Assembly: GCA_002424575.1 (NCBI GenBank)
Contig: DIKN01000036.1
Location: 1 to 28,283 of the forward strand
Origin: Acholeplasmataceae bacterium UBA5617
GTDB lineage: Bacteria; Bacillota_I; Bacilli_A; Acholeplasmatales; Acholeplasmataceae
Length of the DNA stretch: 28,283 bases
Direction: 5' to 3'
The position numbers and the translations under genes are program-made. Positions 22,161-28,283 of the stretch are shown here, piece after piece (within the stretch, counting starts at the first letter, position 1; every line of letters starts with the position of its first letter). Under the pieces are notes generated by a model. That model worked only from the letters and a program-made list of their open reading frames with translations. It made no database searches and had not been told where the DNA came from.

Positions 22161-23252
22161 GTGAAGGGGCTTTATGTGCATATCCCATTTTGTGAATCGA
22201 TTTGTCACTATTGTGATTTTGTGAAAAGAGTACCTAAAAACGAGCAGATGATTGATGATTATCTGCAACGTTTAACACAAGAAATCGCATCTTATAGTAC
22301 CCATTTTTCAAACATTGATACGATTTATATAGGTGGGGGAACACCATCGATGCTTTCTGCGAAACAACTATCTGTATTGTTTCATGCACTCAAAGACATT
22401 CATCCCGTGGAATATACAATTGAAGTTAATCCTGAATCTTATACTGAAGAGAAGGGTGAACTCTTTAAATATTATCGCATCAATCGTGTGAGTTTAGGTG
22501 TACAAACATTTGATCAAGACTTATTATCTTATCTCAACCGAAAACATACAATTGATAATGTCTTACGCGTCATTCATCATCTAAAAGATTTGGGAATCCC
22601 ACGATTATCGATTGATTTGATATATGCAATACCTGGACAAACGTTAAATATGCTTGATCATGACTTAGCGATGATTGAAAAACTCGGTATTACCCATGTG
22701 TCGTGCTATTCCTTAATCTTAGAAGAAAAAACATATTTTTATCATCAATATCTCAAAGGACAGTTTCATCAAATGGATGAAGATATGGAAGCATTGATGT
22801 ATGAACGTGTGATGAAGACGTTAAAACAACAAGGGTTCGAGCATTATGAAATCTCAAATTTTGCCAAAGAAGGGCATCAATCGATGCACAATAATCTCTA
22901 TTGGACACTTCAAGAATACATCGGTGTAGGATTGGGTGCGCATGGATTTGTCGATGGCTATCGAACCTATAATCACCGCCATTTACCAGAATATATGCAT
23001 GATTGGATGGAAAGAAAAGAGCAACAGACCGAAGAGATGCTCTTAACCGATGATCTACTGTTTGGATTGAGAAGAATTGAGGGCATCGATATTAAAAAGA
23101 TTGAAGAACGCTATCATATCTCAATCTTCGATAAATATCCCTCACTGATTGAAAAAATGTCGCTTGGTCTCATTGAGATGAAAGAAGGAAGACTTAGATT
23201 AACCCGTGAAGGTCTCTTTTTGGGTAACCAAGTCTTTATGGTATTCGTATGA
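22161..23252 (+). CDS. hemW: HemW-family radical SAM protein (heme chaperone)
   Basis: Radical SAM protein related to HemN but generally a heme chaperone rather than a coproporphyrinogen oxidase. The 363-residue protein has the 4Fe-4S motif CESICHYC with Cys11, Cys15 and Cys18, lacking the fourth Cys typical of HemN. IGGGTPSML near 58 is the SAM-contacting strand, with EVNPESYT near 96 and RVSLGVQTFD near 112, then YEISNFAKEG and the HemW C-terminal domain. It starts at GTG: the ATG two bases earlier runs straight into TGA, and GAAAGG at 22146-22151 fits. It overlaps xerD by four bases (ATGA). No heme biosynthesis genes are in the window. Confidence 0.92.
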   Translation: MKGLYVHIPFCESICHYCDFVKRVPKNEQMIDDYLQRLTQEIASYSTHFSNIDTIYIGGGTPSMLSAKQLSVLFHALKDIHPVEYTIEVNPESYTEEKGELFKYYRINRVSLGVQTFDQDLLSYLNRKHTIDNVLRVIHHLKDLGIPRLSIDLIYAIPGQTLNMLDHDLAMIEKLGITHVSCYSLILEEKTYFYHQYLKGQFHQMDEDMEALMYERVMKTLKQQGFEHYEISNFAKEGHQSMHNNLYWTLQEYIGVGLGAHGFVDGYRTYNHRHLPEYMHDWMERKEQQTEEMLLTDDLLFGLRRIEGIDIKKIEERYHISIFDKYPSLIEKMSLGLIEMKEGRLRLTREGLFLGNQVFMVFV

Positions 23253-24157
23253 AATATATCATCAAAGATTATGAACTTTATTTAAAAAAGGAAAAAGGTT
23301 CAAGCCCCAATACCGTGTCATCCTATGTGAGAGACATTGAGCAATACGCCTTTTTTCTTGAAAAATATCATCAAATCACTAAGCCGGATCAGATTGAAAA
23401 GAAACATGTTGATGCGTTCATGCGAAGTCTAAAGCGTGATATGACAACTAAAAGTATGGCAAGAAAACTGACAGCTATACGTAGTTTTCACCACTTTTTA
23501 TTGATCGAAAAAGAAGTGGATGGTGATGTAACAAAGGCTATTCAATCGCCCAAGATAGAAAAGCATTTACCTCAAGTGTTGAGCGTGGATGAAGTGATGG
23601 CTATCCTCAAACAGGTTGATGTAACCAAACCTTTAGGACTGAGAAACTTAGCACTTCTTGAACTTATATACGGTTCTGGTTTGCGTGTTTCGGAACTGCT
23701 CGATATTGAAATGAGCGATATTCACCTCAATCAAGGTTATGTGATCGTGAAGGGAAAAGGTGAAAAAGAACGTATGGTTCCCATCTCAGATCCATCTGTT
23801 GTTGCATTAAGAAACTATATTATTAAAGCAAGAGATCAACTTCTTGAAGGCAAAAAATCATCTTATCTTTTCCTCAATCAACAAGGAGAAAGACTTTCTA
23901 GACAAGGATTTTTCAAACTTTTAAAGAAGTTAGCACAAGAAGCTTCTGTCCAAACAGAATGTTCACCACATACATTAAGACATTCGTTTGCGACACATTT
24001 GCTCGAAAATGGAATGGATTTAAGAACACTGCAATCTTTGCTTGGACATGAAGATATTTCAACAACACAAATTTATACGCACATCAGCCAAAAGCGAATC
24101 AAAGAAATTTATCAACAGGCACATCCTCGTGCCAAGGAGGACAAACATGACATTTAA
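23249..24157 (+). CDS. xerD: Tyrosine recombinase XerD
   Basis: Site-specific recombinase that resolves chromosome dimers at dif. The 302-residue protein has the N-terminal SAM-like core-binding domain (1-95) and a catalytic domain with the full set of residues: Arg146 in GSGLRVSEL, Lys170 in VKGKGEKER, His241-x-x-Arg244 in HTLRHSFATH, His267 in LLGHEDI and nucleophile Tyr276 in TQIYTHIS. Its position before deoB matches the xerD-drm order of B. subtilis, favouring XerD over XerC, and there are no phage or integron genes around it. It overlaps hemW by 4 bases and deoB by 11. No dif-like site was recognised in the window. Confidence 0.92.
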   Translation: MKYIIKDYELYLKKEKGSSPNTVSSYVRDIEQYAFFLEKYHQITKPDQIEKKHVDAFMRSLKRDMTTKSMARKLTAIRSFHHFLLIEKEVDGDVTKAIQSPKIEKHLPQVLSVDEVMAILKQVDVTKPLGLRNLALLELIYGSGLRVSELLDIEMSDIHLNQGYVIVKGKGEKERMVPISDPSVVALRNYIIKARDQLLEGKKSSYLFLNQQGERLSRQGFFKLLKKLAQEASVQTECSPHTLRHSFATHLLENGMDLRTLQSLLGHEDISTTQIYTHISQKRIKEIYQQAHPRAKEDKHDI

Positions 24158-25337
24158 ACGCATATTTCTTATTGTATTAGACAGTCTAGGTATCGGTGAA
24201 GCGCCGGATGCAAAAGATTATAATGATCTTGGATCTAACACGATTGGCCATATCGCTGAAAAGATGGACCTTTATATTCCCAATATGCAAGCCTTAGGAT
24301 ATGGGAATATTGCACCGATCAAAAACGTTTCTCCTGTAAAACATCCGCAAGCTTTTTATACGAAAATACAGGAAGCATCGCTTGGTAAAGACACGATGAC
24401 TGGACACTGGGAAATGATGGGGATGTACATCACCAAACCTTTCCAAACCTTTACGGATACAGGATTTCCTAAAGCGTTAATCGATGAGTTGGAGAAAAAA
24501 ACGGGAAGAAAAGTCATTGGAAATATAAGCGCATCTGGCACAGACATCATCCGCGATTTAGGTGAACACCATCTTAAAACCGGTGATTTAATCGTCTACA
24601 CATCAGCAGATTCAGTTCTACAGATTGCGATGCATGAGGGTATTATTCCGATTGAAGAACAATATAGAATCTGTGAAATTGCACGCGAGATCACGATGAA
24701 ACCAGAATGGAAAGTTGGACGTGTTATCGCTAGACCTTTTGTTGGAACGGCAGCTAACAACTTTACCCGTACACCTAATCGGCATGATTATGCATTAAAA
24801 CCTCATGAGAAAACAACACTCAATTATTTGGATGAAGCGGGTTATGACGTCATCGCTTTAGGTAAAATCAATGACATTTTTGATGGTTATGGTATTAATC
24901 GCCACAGCAAAACCAAGAGTAATGATGATGGCATGCAACAGATTATTCATGTCGCAAAAGAATCTTTTACAGGGCTATGTTTTTTGAATTTGGTTGATTT
25001 TGATGCACTTTATGGGCACAGAAGAGATCCCATTGGTTATGGTAAAGCCATTGAAACTTTTGATGCACAACTGCCTGATTTGATGGCTGAACTTCATGAT
25101 GATGACCTCCTCATTTTGACTGCAGATCATGGAAACGACCCCATTCATCATGGAACAGATCATACGAGGGAATATGTACCTATGCTCGTCTTTTCACCCC
25201 GATATAAACAGGGTAAAAAACTCCCCATCTTAAAGACATTTGCAGACATAGGGTATACGATTAATGATAATTTTAAAACAGAAAAACCCAATCATGGTCA
25301 ATCATTTTTACACTTATTAGGAGGTGAAAAAAGATGA
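24147..25337 (+). CDS. deoB: Phosphopentomutase
   Basis: Interconverts (deoxy)ribose 1-phosphate and 5-phosphate, linking nucleoside salvage to central carbon metabolism. The 396-residue alkaline phosphatase-superfamily enzyme binds two metal ions, usually Mn2+. Visible motifs are FLIVLDSLGIGEAPDA at the N-terminus (metal Asp), GKDTMTGHWEMMG near 84-96 with the phosphorylated Thr, NLVDFDALYGHRRDP near 281, and ADHGNDPIHHGTDHTREYVP near 327-346 with the metal His and Asp residues. I start at ATG 24147 after AAGGAGG (24134-24140); a longer reading from 24042 lies wholly inside xerD. It overlaps the next gene by four bases. Mn2+ dependence makes it a possible client of the manganese balance implied by the riboswitch upstream, which is inference. 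Confidence 0.96.
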   Translation: MTFKRIFLIVLDSLGIGEAPDAKDYNDLGSNTIGHIAEKMDLYIPNMQALGYGNIAPIKNVSPVKHPQAFYTKIQEASLGKDTMTGHWEMMGMYITKPFQTFTDTGFPKALIDELEKKTGRKVIGNISASGTDIIRDLGEHHLKTGDLIVYTSADSVLQIAMHEGIIPIEEQYRICEIAREITMKPEWKVGRVIARPFVGTAANNFTRTPNRHDYALKPHEKTTLNYLDEAGYDVIALGKINDIFDGYGINRHSKTKSNDDGMQQIIHVAKESFTGLCFLNLVDFDALYGHRRDPIGYGKAIETFDAQLPDLMAELHDDDLLILTADHGNDPIHHGTDHTREYVPMLVFSPRYKQGKKLPILKTFADIGYTINDNFKTEKPNHGQSFLHLLGGEKR

Positions 25338-26440
25338 TAGAATGGATCAAAAATCTTGAACCCGAGTTCTTGATTGTCTTCGGATTGCTCGCTCTTGTGG
25401 TGCTTGTAACCATCGTTGTCTTGATTAAATCACAGCGCATATTGAACCTCATCGGACGTCGAGCACTCATTTTGAAAGAGGATTTGCTTAAGCGTAACGA
25501 GGTAGATGTTGTCGATATCATGGTTGCCAATACGAGTTATGTGAACGTTGAAGCTGCAGCGATTGGGCTTATTTATCAGAAAAAATTGTTGCCTTTAAAA
25601 GAAGAAAACACGATCATATTGGCACGTGATTCCCATAAGATTACACTACCTATTCATGAATTAAGAAACTATGTTTTAGGCACCGATATGAAGGTTAAAA
25701 CCATCAAACTCTACGTCGAAGATTCATTGGGAAGACGAAGTTTTAAACGCGCTAAAAACAGTAAACGCTATTTGAAGAAAGTGATCAAAGTTGAGAAGAA
25801 ATCAGCACGTATTGAGGCAAAACGCGTACGTTTTGAAATGGGAAACTATCGATTGCTAGAACGTATCGGACTCATTTTTTCTGTGCTTTGGAGCCCCTTT
25901 AGAAAAGCATTTAAAGGAATTCGATTAGGACTTAATCGCAAGTTAAAACTTCGCGAAGAACGTCTTGAGCTCAAGAAAAAGGAATTTGAACATCAACAGA
26001 TGCTCAGGGAAGTTGCTGAAGAAGAAAGACGCGAAGACGAACGAGCAAAGCTTGAAAAGAGACTCATGGAAGAAAAACAAAAGGCTAATATTGAAGCAAG
26101 AAAAGCTGCATTAAGACGCAAAGAGGAAGCACGTATTTTAGCAAAACAAGTCAAAGCATCTGAAGAAGAATTGAAACTTGCAGAAGCTGAAGCAGCACTT
26201 CATGAAGTCGAAATTGAAGAAGAGAAACAAGAAAAAATAGTTCAGGAAGATTTTGAAGAAACACCTAAAAACGACATAAATCAGGCTGATGAAACACTTG
26301 CAGAGGTAATAGAACAACCTGAAAAAATTGAAGAAAAGCCTGTAAAAAAGCCATCAACACGTAAGAAAAAAACATCACCAACAACGGGTGATGTAGAAGA
26401 AAAAACGGATCATAATAACAATGAAGGGACTCAGGAATGA
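25334..26440 (+). CDS. Membrane-anchored coiled-coil protein of unknown function
   Basis: I do not recognise this 368-residue protein. A single hydrophobic helix (about residues 13-34, FLIVFGLLALVVLVTIVVLI) follows a short N-terminus. Next comes a mixed, probably folded region (35-140) with VDVVDIMVANTSYVNVEAAA and strongly basic stretches. From about 195 to 310 it is a long Glu/Lys/Arg/Ala-rich coiled coil, and the last 50 residues are low-complexity and charged (KKPSTRKKKTSPTTGD). If the helix is an uncleaved anchor, the basic body is likely cytoplasmic. It overlaps deoB (ATGA) with GGAGGTG at 25320-25326, making it the last gene of the hemW-xerD-deoB operon. Its stop lies in a terminator shared with the convergent gene. 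It could be a structural or envelope-linked protein, but nothing establishes this. Confidence 0.75.
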   Translation: MIEWIKNLEPEFLIVFGLLALVVLVTIVVLIKSQRILNLIGRRALILKEDLLKRNEVDVVDIMVANTSYVNVEAAAIGLIYQKKLLPLKEENTIILARDSHKITLPIHELRNYVLGTDMKVKTIKLYVEDSLGRRSFKRAKNSKRYLKKVIKVEKKSARIEAKRVRFEMGNYRLLERIGLIFSVLWSPFRKAFKGIRLGLNRKLKLREERLELKKKEFEHQQMLREVAEEERREDERAKLEKRLMEEKQKANIEARKAALRRKEEARILAKQVKASEEELKLAEAEAALHEVEIEEEKQEKIVQEDFEETPKNDINQADETLAEVIEQPEKIEEKPVKKPSTRKKKTSPTTGDVEEKTDHNNNEGTQE

Positions 26441-26450
26441 GTCTCTTTTT
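26425..26450 (+). terminator. Terminator between convergent genes
   Basis: AGGGACTCA (26425-26433), GGAA loop and TGAGTCTCT (26438-26446) form a 9-bp stem with one G-U pair, then TTTT. It spans the stop codons of both convergent genes. No good T run is present on the minus strand, so it probably acts on the plus strand only. Confidence 0.85.
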
Positions 26451-27141
26451 CATGATTAAAACGTGACATGCGTGCTTCGAAACGCTGTTTTAAATAAGAT
26501 AAAATGAATGACATGAGTGCAATGGATGGTGCCAAAATACCAAGGTTAAAGATCAAAAGATCTGAGATTCCCGAAGGATAAGTGCGAGGATCAAGAAAAG
26601 GATAGATGAATCTTGCACCGACAAAATTGGGCATGAGAGTTTCTAGCATATCACCTAAAAGAGGTTCAATCACGACATAAACAAAGAGCATATAGACTAA
26701 CGGGTAGATAAGTGAAATATAAAACTTTTTGCTTGAAATATGTTCTTCAATTACAAGCATGTAAAAGATAGCATAGAGTATGGGGTTGATGGTGTGAAGG
26801 ATGTGATTTAAAAAACTAACACCACTCATATATGGGATGAGTAAGGTGTGAAAAACAATCCCGGTGACTAATATGTTGAGAAAACCGATGAACGCAAATG
26901 AGGTATATAAACGACCTCTTTTTTTTGTGAAAAGGTAGAAGAATGCAATACAAGTGATGATGATGTTGCTCTGTGTCGTAAAGTATAAAAATGTAATCAA
27001 GGTAAATTCGAGTGGGTTTGATCCAAGGAAAGAACGACCGATCTGTAAAGTGATACCGAGAACTCCCCACATCAAAACGAGATAAGCAATTATGCGTTTG
27101 ACACTTTCTTGATCTCTAATACGTTGTGTGAATGAAAGCAT
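26431..27141 (-). CDS. Pr6Pr-like six-helix membrane protein
   Basis: Integral membrane protein of 236 residues with about six hydrophobic helices. FTTQSNII near residue 54, NHILHTINPILY near 112 and FIYPFLDPRTYPSG near 178 resemble conserved spots of the Pr6Pr family (six-helix proteins of unknown biochemical role). The recognition rests on these motifs and topology, so the family call is moderate. It lies 12 bases after the asparaginase gene on the same strand and is probably cotranscribed. Its 3' end overlaps the convergent coiled-coil gene by 10 bases. No catalytic residues are evident. Confidence 0.72.
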   Translation of the reverse strand: MLSFTQRIRDQESVKRIIAYLVLMWGVLGITLQIGRSFLGSNPLEFTLITFLYFTTQSNIIITCIAFFYLFTKKRGRLYTSFAFIGFLNILVTGIVFHTLLIPYMSGVSFLNHILHTINPILYAIFYMLVIEEHISSKKFYISLIYPLVYMLFVYVVIEPLLGDMLETLMPNFVGARFIYPFLDPRTYPSGISDLLIFNLGILAPSIALMSFILSYLKQRFEARMSRFNHEKETHS

Positions 27142-27153
27142 AAAATCACCTCA

Positions 27154-28131
27154 TCAAAAGTAATGACGGATATTATCTACATTTGAAGTGACGCCAAGTG
27201 TGAGCATCAGACGAATACGCGCTTTGTGGCTTGAAAGGTTTTCGGTGAAGATCACACCAAGTTGATTCAAGTGATGTCCGCCGCCTTCGTAGCCATAACT
27301 ATCGAGTACACGTCCCTTGGGACAGCGAGATGTGATGAGTACAGGTATGTTTAAAGAGATAGCCCGTTTGATTCCTTCAACCATCATTGGAGGAACATTT
27401 CCTCGTCCAAGGGCTTCGATAACAAATCCCTTAACATCATGCTCGATCAGTAAGTTTAGTATAACTGAACTTGCTCCAGAATATGCTTTGATGATTTCAA
27501 CACGAGGCTCGATGTGATCTGGTGTGATGTGCTGACGCAAATAATGAGTTTGACGATAGTATAAAACGTTGTCCTGTTCAACTATACCGATAGGACCAAA
27601 TTCAAGAGATTTAAAAGTATCAAGCGAAAGGGTATGTGTTTTCGTCACTTCAGAAGCAGCGTTGATTTCATCGTTCATGACGACGAGTACTCCCATATCT
27701 TTAGATTCGGGATGAGCAGCAACCAAAATGGAACTCACTAGATTACTCAATCCATCAAAACCAAGTTCAGAGTAGTTACGCATAGAACCGGTGAATACTA
27801 CAGGCTTAACAGTCTCGAGATAAAGGTCTAAAAAGTATGCGGATTCTTCGAGAGTATCGGTACCATGAGTGATAACAACCCCATCGATTTTAGGGTCTAA
27901 AAGATAAGATTTAGTCAGTTTTGCGAGCTCAAACATATCATTAGGTGTGATAGAGGGGGATGGTTTGAGAGAAAACTGATGCGATAGTAAATCGATGTTT
28001 TTAAGTTCAGAAGCGATATTTTGAAGCAACTCAGAGTGATTATCGCTGATAATTGCTTTACTCGTTTCTTTATGCTTCGTCATCGATATAGTACCGCCAG
28101 TAAAGATGATTAAAATCGTTTTTCGTTTCAT
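27154..28131 (-). CDS. L-asparaginase, cytoplasmic type
   Basis: Hydrolyses L-asparagine to aspartate and ammonia. The 325-residue protein carries both asparaginase signatures: IFTGGTISM near 10-17 (nucleophilic Thr11 or Thr14 region) and VITHGTDTLEESAYF with Gly90-Thr91-Asp92. NDEINAASEVTKTHT supplies the conserved Lys block, and ITSRCPKGRV is also family-typical. No signal peptide is present, so it is probably a cytoplasmic (type I) enzyme. It could act on related amides, since glutaminase-asparaginases share these motifs. It is first in a two-gene unit with the Pr6Pr-like gene. An extended -10 lies at 28147-28155. Confidence 0.92.
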   Translation of the reverse strand: MKRKTILIIFTGGTISMTKHKETSKAIISDNHSELLQNIASELKNIDLLSHQFSLKPSPSITPNDMFELAKLTKSYLLDPKIDGVVITHGTDTLEESAYFLDLYLETVKPVVFTGSMRNYSELGFDGLSNLVSSILVAAHPESKDMGVLVVMNDEINAASEVTKTHTLSLDTFKSLEFGPIGIVEQDNVLYYRQTHYLRQHITPDHIEPRVEIIKAYSGASSVILNLLIEHDVKGFVIEALGRGNVPPMMVEGIKRAISLNIPVLITSRCPKGRVLDSYGYEGGGHHLNQLGVIFTENLSSHKARIRLMLTLGVTSNVDNIRHYF

Positions 28132-28146
28132 AGGATCACCATATTT

Positions 28147-28155
28147 ATTGTACCA
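28147..28155 (-). promoter_or_regulatory. Extended -10 promoter element for the asparaginase gene
   Basis: On the minus strand TGGTACAAT gives a TGn extension and a 5/6 -10, some 16-25 bases before the start codon. No good -35 is seen. The remaining bases 28156-28283 hold nothing else I can support. Confidence 0.5.
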
Positions 28156-28283
28156 TAGCCCCTATTTTTTGCGCATTGGAAAATACAAGTTTAGCAATAG
28201 TCAATTTTCGATGGTTCACACCATGCATTGGGATAAGAAGACGAAGTTTGAGCAAAAAAGAAATCCACACTTATCAACACAAA

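Noticed and set aside
24042..24146. N-terminal extension of deoB
   Set aside because: It lies inside xerD in another frame, adds a basic non-family sequence, and a strong AAGGAGG precedes the internal ATG at 24147.
28263..28280. DnaA-box-like sequences (TTATCAACA and ATCCACAC) at the right edge
   Set aside because: One mismatched box and one partial match at the window end, with no AT-rich unwinding region or dnaA/dnaN gene visible. Not enough for an origin.
1..28283. Mycoplasma-type genetic code (TGA = Trp)
   Set aside because: Several full-length genes end at TGA in the right place for their families, and conserved tryptophans are TGG.
1..28283. Mobile elements, phage, CRISPR, toxin-antitoxin or defence systems
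   Set aside because: The only recombinase is a canonical XerD in its conserved xerD-deoB setting. I found no repeat-spacer pattern, no terminal inverted repeats around a transposase and no defence gene.

Overview
This window reads as chromosomal housekeeping DNA from an AT-rich, low-GC Gram-positive lineage (Bacillota or a Mollicutes relative that keeps the standard code). Several genes end in TGA (msrA, rnhC, deoB and the membrane gene at 26431) and tryptophan is written TGG, which argues against the Mycoplasma/Spiroplasma code. RNase HIII, MutS2, a DarA-type c-di-AMP receptor, an SepM/YlbL-type protease and the truB-ribF-rpsO-pnp and xerD-deoB gene orders all fit Bacillota. An Acholeplasma/Izemoplasma-like bacterium is my inference, not something the sequence proves. 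I see no insertion sequence, phage, CRISPR array or tRNA.

Layout. 1-4509 (+): the 3' part of aspS, then msrA, a dCMP deaminase, a PDZ/Lon-type membrane protease, a small membrane protein, lspA and rluD, packed with overlaps. 4487-5344 (-): rnhC, convergent with rluD and divergent from mutS2. 5404-12922 (+): mutS2, trxA, truB, ribF, darA, rpsO and pnp, with clear promoters and terminators. 12994-13340 (+): RNase P RNA, followed by a small alpha/beta hydrolase.

14032-18938 is the most interesting region, a four-gene ion-transport block. Two YrbG/CaxA-type cation exchangers on the minus strand flank two different CNNM/CorC-type transporters on the plus strand. One exchanger lies behind a convincing yybP-ykoY manganese riboswitch with an overlapping terminator. 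The first CorC gene lies behind its own strong promoter and a roughly 120-nt structured leader that ends in a terminator. I cannot assign that leader to a known RNA family, and it is the best candidate here for something undescribed.

19171-28131: a lipoprotein with two FMN-bind-like repeats (-), then lepA, hemW, xerD, deoB and an unknown membrane-anchored coiled-coil protein (+), then an asparaginase and a six-helix membrane protein on the minus strand.

The genes fall into three groups: RNA handling and translation (aspS, rluD, truB, rpsO, pnp, rnpB, lepA, rnhC), membrane/lipoprotein and redox functions (lspA, the lipoprotein, msrA, trxA), and metal-ion homeostasis. About ten of fourteen recognisable promoters carry an extended -10 (TGn before TATAAT-like hexamers).
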